DNA of 64,000 nt from an uncultured Roseobacter sp. (GTDB taxonomy: Bacteria; Pseudomonadota; Alphaproteobacteria; Rhodobacterales; Rhodobacteraceae), in assembly GCA_947501635.1 (NCBI GenBank), contig CANMWT010000010.1, positions 48,043 through 112,042 of the forward strand. Reading direction: 5' to 3'. Position numbers and translations under genes: made by a program. The notes below the pieces were generated by a model. The model had not been told where the DNA came from and searched no databases. It saw only the letters and a program-made list of their open reading frames with translations. Below, piece by piece: positions 1-8,219 of the stretch; the stretch's first letter is position 1; every line of letters starts with the position of its first letter.

Positions 1-944
<944 letters not shown>

Positions 945-968
945 CTAGCCTGCGGGGTAACCGCCCCG

Positions 969-1505
969 TCAGAGTTTCTTGAGATAGGTCCATGTCTGGA
1001 CCGTTGTGTCGCGCGCGACAGAAAAGCTTTCGGCATCACCCAGATACTCAAAACCACAATGGGTCAGCACTTTGGCGGATGCAGGGTTGTCCTGAAACAC
1101 GCTGGCGAACATCGTCTGGTTTCCAAGCGGATTTGCCTCGACCAGCGCTTGTACTGCGTCAGAGGCGAGGCCGGTGTTCCAATAGGGAGGGGCCACCCAA
1201 TAACTCACTTCGGATTGGTCGCGGTCCATGCGCTGCAGGGATATCAGGCCCATTAGCTCGGCTGCGCCCGATTTGGAGCCATCAATGGCCCAGACATCCT
1301 CGTCGCGGTCGTCTTTCATCGCACGGTTCACGAAAGCTTCGATCAACCCGGGGGGCATTGGGTGCGGAATTGACGTTGTCATTCGCGCGACCCGTTCATC
1401 GCCACCATAAAGCTCGATCAGGCCCATGTCGGAGCGACGCAACGGACGCAGATCAAAACGCTCTGTCTCGATCACGGCTTGCAGTGTTATCTTTTCCATT
1501 TCCAT
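969..1505 (-). CDS. GNAT-family N-acetyltransferase
   Basis: Predicted acetyl-CoA-dependent N-acetyltransferase of 178 residues resembling the RimJ/RimL-type branch (FDLRPLRRSDM near the N-terminus, SYWVAPPYWNTGLASDA in the acetyl-CoA binding region, and FQDNPASAKVLTHCGF near the C-terminus, the usual N-x-x-S-x-x-V-L-x-x-x-G-F pattern). The open frame extends 22 codons further upstream, but the ATG at 1505 is preferred. It is preceded by a strong GGAGGAG site, and the family homology begins just after it. That ribosome binding site lies inside the end of lysE, which stops at 1508, so the two genes are probably translationally coupled. The substrate cannot be deduced; a ribosomal protein or a small amine are both possible. 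Confidence 0.85.
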   Translation of the reverse strand: MEMEKITLQAVIETERFDLRPLRRSDMGLIELYGGDERVARMTTSIPHPMPPGLIEAFVNRAMKDDRDEDVWAIDGSKSGAAELMGLISLQRMDRDQSEVSYWVAPPYWNTGLASDAVQALVEANPLGNQTMFASVFQDNPASAKVLTHCGFEYLGDAESFSVARDTTVQTWTYLKKL

Positions 1506-1507
1506 CG

Positions 1508-2110
1508 CTATGCTCCTCCTCCGAACAACACGAATAATACCGAAGCAACTGTAAGACCAGCCAAGCTCCACATCAGGTACGGCTCGAATGCCGTGCCCGC
1601 GACTGTTTTTGCGATCCCTTCACCGGCCAGCGTCCAGAGCGGATGCAGCAGAATCTGACAAGCCAAGAGTACTGCGGCAATCGTCGCAGTTGCCTCAAGC
1701 GTGCTTGTGCCCGGTGTGACAAAGGCGGTGAAACCGCCGACGATCATGGCCCAGGCCTTGGGGTTGAGCGGATGCACGATAAGCCCTGCCCAGAAGCCGG
1801 GTGCCTGCGATGTCGTTGCATCCGCAGACAAACGCAGGTTTGCCACCTTCCAGGCCAACCAGATGATATAGGCCGCTGACGCATACTTCAGCCCGGTGAA
1901 AAGCCAGGGCGCGCGTGCGGCAAGTTCCATCAAGCCAAAGCCGACGGGCCAGATCACGAGCTGTTTGCCCAGTGCCACACCGGCCACGAATGGCAAGGCT
2001 GCCCGAAATCCATAGCGCGCACCGGTTGCCATAAGGGCCATATTGGCGGGCCCCGGTGTGCCGATCTGCGAAGCTGCAAAAACGGCAAAGCTGGCAACAG
2101 CGACTGACAT
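1508..2110 (-). CDS. LysE/RhtB-family amino-acid exporter
   Basis: A 200-residue integral membrane protein of the LysE/RhtB superfamily, which exports amino acids and derivatives. The family signature GTPGPANMALMATGARYG appears at residues 17-34, with the conserved GxGPA-type motif. Five to six hydrophobic segments follow (FVAGVALGKQ, YASAAYIIWLAWKVA, AMIVGGFTAFV, ATIAAVLLACQILL, SLAGLTVASVLFVLF). A NPKAWAM motif at the expected central position is typical of RhtB members. The gene lies between rpmA and the acetyltransferase gene on the same strand. A strong hairpin separates it from rpmA, so it probably has its own promoter. The exported compound is unknown. Confidence 0.85.
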   Translation of the reverse strand: MSVAVASFAVFAASQIGTPGPANMALMATGARYGFRAALPFVAGVALGKQLVIWPVGFGLMELAARAPWLFTGLKYASAAYIIWLAWKVANLRLSADATTSQAPGFWAGLIVHPLNPKAWAMIVGGFTAFVTPGTSTLEATATIAAVLLACQILLHPLWTLAGEGIAKTVAGTAFEPYLMWSLAGLTVASVLFVLFGGGA

Positions 2111-2144
2111 TCTTTTTCCTTATCAAAACGGTGATTGTAACAAG

Positions 2145-2177
2145 AAAGGGGACCGGCGCTTGCGCCGATCCCCCTTT
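2145..2177 (-). terminator. Hairpin terminator after rpmA
   Basis: A long inverted repeat (AAAGGGG...GGCG, loop CTTG, CGCC...CCCC with one unpaired C, then TTT) lies 26 bases past the rpmA stop and upstream of lysE. Read on the minus strand it ends in CTTTCTTG, so the U-tract is short but the stem is very GC-rich. It would end the rplU-rpmA transcript. It is nearly symmetrical and could also act on the other strand. Confidence 0.7.
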
Positions 2178-2203
2178 GAATTTTGCATCACCTGAGGAAA
2201 GGC

Positions 2204-2473
2204 TTACTCTGCGGCCTCCGCCACCGGCAGAACAGAGATGAACGTACGGTTCTTGAGACCCTTGTGGAAGGTCACAGAACCGTCAACGGTTGCAAAGATT
2301 GTATGGTCTTTACCCATACCAACGCCTGCGCCCGGCCAGAACTTTGTGCCGCGCTGACGTACGATGATGTTACCGGGGATCGCTTTTTGACCGCCGTAGA
2401 GTTTCACACCAAGACGACGACCCGCTGAGTCGCGGCCGTTACGGGATGAACCACCTGCTTTTTTATGTGCCAT
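2204..2473 (-). CDS. rpmA: 50S ribosomal protein L27
   Basis: Ribosomal protein L27 of the large subunit, near the peptidyl-transferase centre. The 89 residues start [16 protein letters not shown], the invariant L27 N-terminus, followed by GRRLGVK, the [14 protein letters not shown] motif and a conserved GKDHTIFA segment. Length and motifs are normal for alphaproteobacteria. It follows rplU by 11 bases on the same strand, the universal rplU-rpmA pair. The hairpin at 2145-2177 is placed to terminate this transcript. Confidence 0.98.
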   Translation of the reverse strand: MAHKKAGGSSRNGRDSAGRRLGVKLYGGQKAIPGNIIVRQRGTKFWPGAGVGMGKDHTIFATVDGSVTFHKGLKNRTFISVLPVAEAAE

Positions 2474-2484
2474 TAGGTCTCTCC

Positions 2485-3144
2485 TTAGCCTTTAGCCAGT
2501 TCTTTGGCCTGTTCGATCCAGCCTTCGCGCTCGATCCGGCCTTTGAACGACAGTTTCTCGTCCATAGCAGCAACGTCCTCTTCGGTCCATGCCGCGATTT
2601 GCGCAAAAGAGGTTACACCACCTTCGAGCAGTTTCTTCTCAAGCGCGGGGCCCACGCCCGACAGCTTTTTGAGATCATCCGCTCCGGCAGCCGGTGCAGC
2701 CTCGGCTTTGGGAGCCGCGGCTTTCTTGGCTGGTGCCGCTTTCTTTGCGGCTTTGGGGGCCGCAGCGGCAACCGCAGTCGCAGAGACGGAACCTGCGCCC
2801 ATGGCCGCCTTGACGCCGGACTTGTCCGCGCCGGACGCCAGAATATCAGTGACCTTGACCAGTGTCAGCTTCTGGCGATGGCCTTTGGTGCGCTTGGACG
2901 AGTGCTTACGGCGGCGTTTTACGAAGTTGATGACCTTTTCACCTTTGATCTGGTCAACGACCTCGGCCTGAACGCCCGCGCCTGCAACAAGCGGCGCGCC
3001 CACGACGGTCTTTTCACCGCCGAGCATGAGAATTTCATTGAATTGTACGGTTTCACCCGCATCAGCAGCAAGTTTCTCGACGCGCAGCATATCGCCCGCC
3101 TGAACCTTGTATTGCTTGCCGCCAGTCTTGAGGACTGCAAACAT
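2485..3144 (-). CDS. rplU: 50S ribosomal protein L21 with C-terminal helix-hairpin-helix extension
   Basis: Ribosomal protein L21, a 23S rRNA-binding protein of the large subunit. Residues 1 to about 103 are the ordinary L21 domain ([18 protein letters not shown] at the start, [16 protein letters not shown] in the RNA-binding loop). It is followed by an Ala/Lys/Pro-rich linker (about 115-155) and a C-terminal module of about 60 residues with the helix-hairpin-helix-like sequence [16 protein letters not shown] and an [11 protein letters not shown] segment. Normal L21 is about 100 residues, so the 219-residue form is twice as long. Extended L21 proteins of this kind are known in Rhodobacterales, so this is a lineage trait and not a mis-assembled fusion. 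The ATG at 3144 has an AAGGAAAG ribosome binding site. Confidence 0.96.
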   Translation of the reverse strand: MFAVLKTGGKQYKVQAGDMLRVEKLAADAGETVQFNEILMLGGEKTVVGAPLVAGAGVQAEVVDQIKGEKVINFVKRRRKHSSKRTKGHRQKLTLVKVTDILASGADKSGVKAAMGAGSVSATAVAAAAPKAAKKAAPAKKAAAPKAEAAPAAGADDLKKLSGVGPALEKKLLEGGVTSFAQIAAWTEEDVAAMDEKLSFKGRIEREGWIEQAKELAKG

Positions 3145-3331
3145 GGTCTTTCCTTTTCTACACCGCGTCCTGTGGTCCCCGTGCTCGGGCGTTTATGGGC
3201 CTTGTGGCCACCTCGGACAGCGCACTCGGATTTACGAGTGTACATTAATTAAAAACAGGCCCGCCTGAACGGACCCGTCGTGTGAGGCTGCCAAATGCAC
3301 GATCAGACTACGGTTGTCAAGTTGCGTGGCG

Positions 3332-4141
3332 TCAGATTTCGTCACCTTCGGCATTTAGGGCGACGGCCCGCCCCAAAGCGTAAGAGATATCGCGATAAAC
3401 CTCTTCAAAACCGCTGAAAAGTGCTGCGTTCAGCGCCTGCCCCTCACTGCTGGAGGAGTAGTCCACATATGCCTCCATCGTCTCAAGGGACAAGGGTTGG
3501 TAGGCCATCAGTAAAAAGCCGTAAAGCCAGTACTCGGTGTCTTCGCGGATAAAGTCCTGCTGCGACCAGACTTCCTGCAGGATTTCCGCCTCGGATTGCT
3601 GGGCATACCGGCCGTCTGACAGGCCTTTGTAGAACTGGAAATTTGCGCTCATCGAGCCCGAGACATTTCGTTCCAGCAGATCGTTCACTTGGACGTATTG
3701 CGACACCAGAGACAGCAGCGGATCATCGCTGCCTTTAAGAGACGTATAGTTGTCGCGCGCGGCGGTCTCGACCTCGGGATCTGACAGTGCCTGCCGCGCG
3801 GCATTTTCCAACTCAACGATGCGCGCCCCTTGGTTCGAGCCGAAAAAGGCGAGTGCCGCTTCTATTTCTTCCTCTGATAGCTCCGCCTCGAGCGCGCGCC
3901 GCAACCTTTCTGTGATCCTGTCCGCGTCGTAAATCTGTCGGATTTGCCCATGCCAGAAGGCACCCCCCTGCCCGGCAAGCATGTCCTGATCAAGCTCTTG
4001 CGCATAGGCAAACCCTTCTGAGCGCAAAATGCCAACAACTTCGTCGATGCGCAGAGCGTCCATCAAAAGCGTCATGCGCGCGTTTGCCCACGCGGGTGGT
4101 GCTGACAGCGCCAGCATGATCGCAAAAGCCAGCAGCCGCAT
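3332..4141 (-). CDS. Secreted DUF2059-like protein, copy 1
   Basis: Exported protein of 269 residues with an N-terminal signal peptide (MRLLAFAIMLALSAPPAWA, cleavage probably after AWA). The mature part is acidic and helical, with ELSEEEIEAALAFFGSNQG, a pattern typical of DUF2059 proteins (helices around an E-x-x-x-x-x-x-F-x-x-S/T-x-x-G motif). No enzymatic motif is visible. It follows, by 3 bases, a second protein of the same length and layout at 4145-4984, so the two are probably tandem paralogues that are translated together. The role is unknown; location is predicted periplasmic. Confidence 0.75.
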   Translation of the reverse strand: MRLLAFAIMLALSAPPAWANARMTLLMDALRIDEVVGILRSEGFAYAQELDQDMLAGQGGAFWHGQIRQIYDADRITERLRRALEAELSEEEIEAALAFFGSNQGARIVELENAARQALSDPEVETAARDNYTSLKGSDDPLLSLVSQYVQVNDLLERNVSGSMSANFQFYKGLSDGRYAQQSEAEILQEVWSQQDFIREDTEYWLYGFLLMAYQPLSLETMEAYVDYSSSSEGQALNAALFSGFEEVYRDISYALGRAVALNAEGDEI

Positions 4142-4144
4142 CTC

Positions 4145-4984
4145 TTACAGCTCTTGCGAGGGTTGCAGTTTGCTCATGCCGAGCGCCATCGCCTCGTATC
4201 TATCCGCCATGATTTCAAACTGCACAGCGTTCATCAGCGCGTAGACATCCTGCATTTTCGGATGCTCAAGTGCGTCTGCATAGGCCGAGATTTCGTCATC
4301 GGAAAAAGATTGGTACGTATAGGCGGAAGCGGCCAGTCCTGCGACTTGCATGCTGCGGCGCATTTCGCCCTCCTGCTGCGCTAGGCTTTGTCGCAGGTCT
4401 TCTTCATCCATCGGCAAGTCTATGACACCGGCGGCGGCAGCAGCCATCAGAAACCGCACCTGTACTTCGTAAATCGCGTGGATGGAGGCATCTTCCGAGC
4501 CGACGGCGTTGTTAAGCCGCTTGAGTTCTTCAACTCTTGGAGAGCCAATTTTCACAAGACCCGCGACAATCGCCTGTCCGCTTTCTTGTTTCAAGTCATC
4601 ATCATCTTTCATATGTGAGGCATTTTCGACGACCACCAGCCTGCTGCCCAGCTCAGAAGTATAAAATTCGACGGCGTGGTTCAGCAGATCGTCTTCTAGG
4701 GTCTGGCTGAGAATATCGATGGCCATGTCGTGCATGAGCTCAGTGTCGAACACCTCATCAACCAAAGTGGACCATTGCAGCCCGAAATCATCGGCTTCCA
4801 GCCCTATCATGGCCGGGGCATCGCTGGCGGACAACTTGATGCTTTCCAGCGCTACATCAAAACCGGTTGCTGTCAGAAATGCTTCAAGCCTGTCGGCGTT
4901 CTCTGTGGCCTGAGCCCGTTGTGCGGGCAGCGACAGGGCGCAGAATGCAAGCGCGAGCAAGCCTGTGCGAATGAGTGCGGTCAT
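4145..4984 (-). CDS. Secreted DUF2059-like protein, copy 2
   Basis: Exported protein of 279 residues (signal peptide MTALIRTGLLALAFCALSLPAQRAQA). The mature domain resembles its downstream neighbour: the segment DDLLNHAVEFYTSELGSRLV corresponds to the EEIEAALAFFGSNQGARIV segment of copy 1, and both end with a helical region ending in ...Y..M. It is the first gene of a two-gene unit read leftwards. A GGAGGCACAT sequence just before the ATG gives a good ribosome binding site. No function can be assigned beyond a periplasmic, probably helical protein. Confidence 0.72.
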   Translation of the reverse strand: MTALIRTGLLALAFCALSLPAQRAQATENADRLEAFLTATGFDVALESIKLSASDAPAMIGLEADDFGLQWSTLVDEVFDTELMHDMAIDILSQTLEDDLLNHAVEFYTSELGSRLVVVENASHMKDDDDLKQESGQAIVAGLVKIGSPRVEELKRLNNAVGSEDASIHAIYEVQVRFLMAAAAAGVIDLPMDEEDLRQSLAQQEGEMRRSMQVAGLAASAYTYQSFSDDEISAYADALEHPKMQDVYALMNAVQFEIMADRYEAMALGMSKLQPSQEL

Positions 4985-5145
4985 ATGTGCCTCCTGGTAT
5001 TATTCTCAGCGCAACGCGCGTCTTTTCTTATAGCTTAGGTCATTTGCATATGGGTGCAATGCGCATTCGCGTGTAGGGGGCGCCGGTTTTTTCTGCTCTT
5101 GTCACTGATCTAAAAGACGACTAAACGCCAAGCGCAGACCCCCGC

Positions 5146-5235
5146 GGAGAGGTGCCGGAGTGGTCGAACGGGGCGGTCTCGAAAACCGTTGTGGGTGCAA
5201 GCCTACCCAGGGTTCGAATCCCTGTCTCTCCGCCA
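5146..5235 (+). tRNA. tRNA-Ser(CGA)
   Basis: A complete class II tRNA. The acceptor stem GGAGAGG pairs with TCTCTCC (last pair G-T), with discriminator G and encoded CCA at 5233-5235. The anticodon stem GCGGT/ACCGT encloses the loop CTCGAAA with anticodon CGA. A long variable arm (GTGGGTGCAAGCCTACC region) and the T arm CAGGG-TTCGAAT-CCCTG follow. The long variable arm and the anticodon identify it as serine tRNA reading UCG. No integrase gene or direct repeat of its 3' end was seen nearby. Confidence 0.95.
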
Positions 5236-5334
5236 TTTTATCGGGTGCACATTCTCCAGATGCACTGTTTGGCAGGTACTGGAAAATCAGGAATGCGCGG
5301 GTGGCGGCCACAGTCCTTGATGGTTGTGCGCGCT

Positions 5335-6303
5335 TCAATACCCCAGTGACGGATCCACGACGTTCAATAACGGTTCGCCTTTCTGCCAGCGAGCAAGGTT
5401 GTGCAAGAAAAGCTCGAATGACGCTGTTTCCCAGCCTGCATGAACAGAAGAGCAATGCGGAGAGATAATCAGGTTCTCCGCTGCCCATAGCGCGCTTTCT
5501 ACCGGTAAGGGTTCTGTTTCAAAGACATCACAGGCCGCGCCAGCAACATGCCCGGACATGAGCGTATCAAAAAGCGCGGTTTGATCCACAACGCCACCGC
5601 GCGACACGTCGGCAAGGATTGCCCCCTGCTTCACTTCAGAAAAGGCCTGTCGCGACATCAGGTTGCGCGTCGCAGGCGTTAGAGGTGTGCAAACAGCGAT
5701 AAAATCAGCGCGGTGCAACTGGTCCAAAAGCTCGTCCGCCGCGAATACTTCGTCCACATTCTCCATGGCGCGCGGTCGGGCGCGCGTCCCCAGAACCTTC
5801 ATTCCAAATGCTTTGGCACGCTTAGCAATTGCGCGACCTGTGTGCCCGAGCCCGACGATCAGAAGCGTTTTGCCGGATAGGGGCGCTACTGTTCTGCTGT
5901 TCCATTGGCGCGCCGCTTTGTCCTTTTGCAAACCCGCCACATCCAGCGTGAAATGGAGAAAACAGCCGAACACATATTCTGCCATCATATCTGCAGCGAC
6001 GCCCGCGGCATTGGTCACGGTGGTGCGTTCAGTGTCCCAGTGCCCCAGATGGTCGGTACCTGCGCCGCCATTGGCAATCCATTCAGGCCCTTCAGGTCCA
6101 AAAAGGGCGTCACGGGGATATCCGGGGGTGCCCGCGAAACGGACGGTGTAGACGATATTGGGCCGGTACTCCCCGATGAGATCGGGCAGGGCCGCATAGC
6201 TGTTGGCTTCGCGAAAATCCGCAGTCGGGAAACGGTCGAGTAGCATCCGCCCGAGCGGGGCGGTGTTGTCATTGTGTAGGATGATACGCGGGCGTTCAGA
6301 CAT
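5335..6303 (-). CDS. D-2-hydroxyacid dehydrogenase, NAD-dependent
   Basis: A 322-residue member of the D-isomer-specific 2-hydroxyacid dehydrogenase family, interconverting 2-oxo acids and 2-hydroxy acids with NAD(P)H. The Rossmann motif GLGHTGRAIAKRAKAFG lies near residue 145. The catalytic Arg is in DVSRGGVVDQTAL, the Glu in ETEPLP and the His in SPHCSSVHAG. The start at 6303 (MSERPRIILHND) is preferred because the open frame upstream only carries a TTG and non-homologous residues. The ATG follows, by a single base, the stop of a 31-codon sORF, so translation is probably coupled. It is the last gene of the hyuA-hyuB-aminotransferase-racemase operon, suggesting reduction of a 2-oxo acid or oxidation of a 2-hydroxy acid generated there. 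Confidence 0.85.
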   Translation of the reverse strand: MSERPRIILHNDNTAPLGRMLLDRFPTADFREANSYAALPDLIGEYRPNIVYTVRFAGTPGYPRDALFGPEGPEWIANGGAGTDHLGHWDTERTTVTNAAGVAADMMAEYVFGCFLHFTLDVAGLQKDKAARQWNSRTVAPLSGKTLLIVGLGHTGRAIAKRAKAFGMKVLGTRARPRAMENVDEVFAADELLDQLHRADFIAVCTPLTPATRNLMSRQAFSEVKQGAILADVSRGGVVDQTALFDTLMSGHVAGAACDVFETEPLPVESALWAAENLIISPHCSSVHAGWETASFELFLHNLARWQKGEPLLNVVDPSLGY

Positions 6304-6304
6304 T

Positions 6305-6400
6305 CTAGCTCTGCCTGCTGGGCTGTTTTTCGGCGGCCACTCTGATTTTTCCCGCAGGCGTGTCATGCCTGTCGGCGTTGGGGGCAAGTTCAAGTCTCAT
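6305..6400 (-). CDS. Small coupled ORF (31 aa) between racemase-like and dehydrogenase genes
   Basis: A 31-codon frame (MRLELAPNADRHDTPAGK..., ending at a TAG) occupies exactly the gap between two operon genes. Its ATG overlaps the TGA of the upstream gene as ATGA. Its stop is one base before the ATG of the dehydrogenase. The peptide is basic in its second half and resembles nothing recognised. It may be a true micropeptide or merely a device that carries ribosomes across the junction, since the dehydrogenase ATG lacks a strong ribosome binding site of its own. Confidence 0.4.
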   Translation of the reverse strand: MRLELAPNADRHDTPAGKIRVAAEKQPSRQS

Positions 6401-7140
6401 AGCCTATCTCCTGTCAGCAGTTGACCAAAGCCCGGCAGGGCGTCTGCGATACCGGCAAGCTGCAATGCTTGATACATCATCGCCTGATTTGAGGTGATCA
6501 CCGGTTTGCCCAGCTTGTCTTCAAGCGCTTCAATCGTCTCGACGCTGCGCATGTCAGTGCACGACAGGACGATCGCCTCCGCGCTTTCGTGGTCTGCCGC
6601 ATATCCCAGATCGAACACAGCCTGCAGGTCCAGCGCGCCCTGCCCGTAGTTGTCCAGCCTGTCGCTCACTTCGGACCTGTGAACGGTCTCGATCCCTTCT
6701 TGTGACAGAAAGCTGATGGCAGCCTCGTTGATCTGGGGCACGTAGGGCGAGGCAAAACCGATGCGTGTGATGCCCAAAGCCTTGAGCGCATGGACCAAAG
6801 CGCCCGCTGCGGTCACCGTGGCGGCCCCGCTGGAGTGTTTGATCTTGGTCGCCAGCGCGCGATCAAAGGACGGCCCGTGGGTCAGCGTCGCCGATGTGCA
6901 TCCATAAAAGATCACGTCCGGTTTTACCCCCTGCAAAAGGCGCAGTGGCTCTTCCAGATCGGCCGCGCCAAGCCCGTGCATCTGGTCTGCATCCGGCACC
7001 GCGTCCTGATCGTACCCCCCCAGCCTCGCAAAGTGCAAAGACACCCCTTCGGGCCGCAGCAGGGCCATGTCCGGTTCAAGGTTTGTGTTTGTGAAGGGCA
7101 CCAAAAGCCCGAAACGGGCGCGCCCACGCGATGTTGTCAT
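6397..7140 (-). CDS. Asp/Glu racemase / maleate isomerase / arylmalonate decarboxylase superfamily enzyme
   Basis: Enzyme of 247 residues in the cofactor-independent two-cysteine racemase superfamily. The two expected cysteines lie in FYGCTSATLTHG (about residue 95) and VLSCTDMRSVETIEALE (about residue 190), followed by GKPVITSNQAM, a typical C-terminal motif of maleate cis-trans isomerases and arylmalonate decarboxylase-like proteins. The N-terminus (FGLLVPFTNTNLEPD) also fits that branch. Its position in an operon with hydantoinase subunits allows a hydantoin or amino-acid racemase role as well. It overlaps the aminotransferase by 4 bases (ATGA). Confidence 0.8.
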   Translation of the reverse strand: MTTSRGRARFGLLVPFTNTNLEPDMALLRPEGVSLHFARLGGYDQDAVPDADQMHGLGAADLEEPLRLLQGVKPDVIFYGCTSATLTHGPSFDRALATKIKHSSGAATVTAAGALVHALKALGITRIGFASPYVPQINEAAISFLSQEGIETVHRSEVSDRLDNYGQGALDLQAVFDLGYAADHESAEAIVLSCTDMRSVETIEALEDKLGKPVITSNQAMMYQALQLAGIADALPGFGQLLTGDRL

Positions 7141-8219
7141 GCCTCTTCCTCCCCAGCCCAGCGTTCCAAAACGGATGCGGCTTTGTCCATGTCAGCAGCC
7201 GCACCGACCGTTGCACGCAGGCAGTGCGCAAGCCCTGCGCCCCCTTGCGCGCGCAGGATGACCCCTTCGGCGCGAAGAGCTTCATCCGCGCGTTGTGCCG
7301 CCTGTGCGTCTTTAAAACGAATGAGCACGAAGTTAGTGTGACTTTCGGCAATATCGAAGCCGCCGGCACGCAGCCTGCTGCAAAACAGCTCGCGTTGTGC
7401 TGCGGTCTTTGTGCACGTCGACACCATGTAGTCGTGATCCAACACCGCGGCATGTGCCGCCGCTTGCCCGCAGGACGAGACGTTGTTGGGGTTCATCACG
7501 CATCGCACGGCTTGCGCGATACCATGGGGAAAGTGACCCCACCCCACCCGCATGCCAGCAAGGCCGTATGCTTTAGAAAAAGTGCGCAAAATCACCGTAT
7601 CGCCGCCGGCAACCAGATCGAATAGCGGTTCGTTCAGATGGTCGGCGAATTCGCCGTAAGCTTCGTCAATTATCAGCAGAATATCACTGCGCAGCCCGCT
7701 TCGCAGACGAACAAGCTCGGAACGGGGGATGCGCGTGCCGGTGGGATTTCCGGGATTGGCGACAAAGACAACGCGCGTGTCAGGCCGTACCGCGTCAAGC
7801 AAGGCATCCACCGACACCGTTTCCGCCACTTCGATCGCCTTGTCGAAACGGGCCCCCGCCAATTGTGTTGCGGTCTTGAAGAATGGATAGGCATGCGCCG
7901 GAGCAAGGACTGCGTTTTGCGGGCCGGCAAAAGCCTGCGCAAGACAGCCGATCAACTCCATGGAGCCGTTTGCGCATAAAATGTCATCTGCAGATATGCC
8001 GTGGCGGTCTGACAATGCGTCGCGCAGCGCAGTCCAGTTTGGGTCGGGATAAAGCTGCGCGTTGGAAGCAGCCTTTGCCGCAGATGTGATGGCACGCGGG
8101 CTTGGCGGCGACAGGCTTTCGTTTTGCGACAGGGATACAAGCCGCTTGCCGGCAGGCGCTTTCAGATCGGCCAGTGAATAGGCCGTCATTGCCGCAATAT
8201 GTGGCATCGGTTTTATCAT
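7137..8219 (-). CDS. Class I/II (HisC-like) PLP aminotransferase
   Basis: A 360-residue fold-type I aminotransferase related to histidinol-phosphate aminotransferase. Visible motifs are the PLP-binding VFVANPGNPTGTRIP, the DEAYGEF segment, and the Schiff-base lysine in RTFSKAYGLAGMRVG. The C-terminal substrate arginine is probably that in ...HCLRATVG. The gene is inside a catabolic operon and not with his genes, so a role in transaminating an amino acid or amino-alcohol substrate is more likely than histidine synthesis, although HisC activity cannot be excluded. It shares 4-base overlaps with both flanking genes. Confidence 0.85.
   Translation of the reverse strand: MIKPMPHIAAMTAYSLADLKAPAGKRLVSLSQNESLSPPSPRAITSAAKAASNAQLYPDPNWTALRDALSDRHGISADDILCANGSMELIGCLAQAFAGPQNAVLAPAHAYPFFKTATQLAGARFDKAIEVAETVSVDALLDAVRPDTRVVFVANPGNPTGTRIPRSELVRLRSGLRSDILLIIDEAYGEFADHLNEPLFDLVAGGDTVILRTFSKAYGLAGMRVGWGHFPHGIAQAVRCVMNPNNVSSCGQAAAHAAVLDHDYMVSTCTKTAAQRELFCSRLRAGGFDIAESHTNFVLIRFKDAQAAQRADEALRAEGVILRAQGGAGLAHCLRATVGAAADMDKAASVLERWAGEEEA

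Noticed and set aside
2446..3252. Rightward 268-codon open frame
   Set aside because: Mirror of rplU and rpmA, both certain; produced by the GC-rich codon pattern.
5146..5235. tRNA-Ser as an integration site
   Set aside because: No integrase gene and no repeat of the tRNA 3' end was seen; the flanks are ordinary chromosomal genes.
7137..8219. HisC as the histidine-pathway aminotransferase
   Set aside because: Similarity is to the HisC fold, but the operon context is catabolic and no other his gene is near, so the symbol hisC was not assigned.
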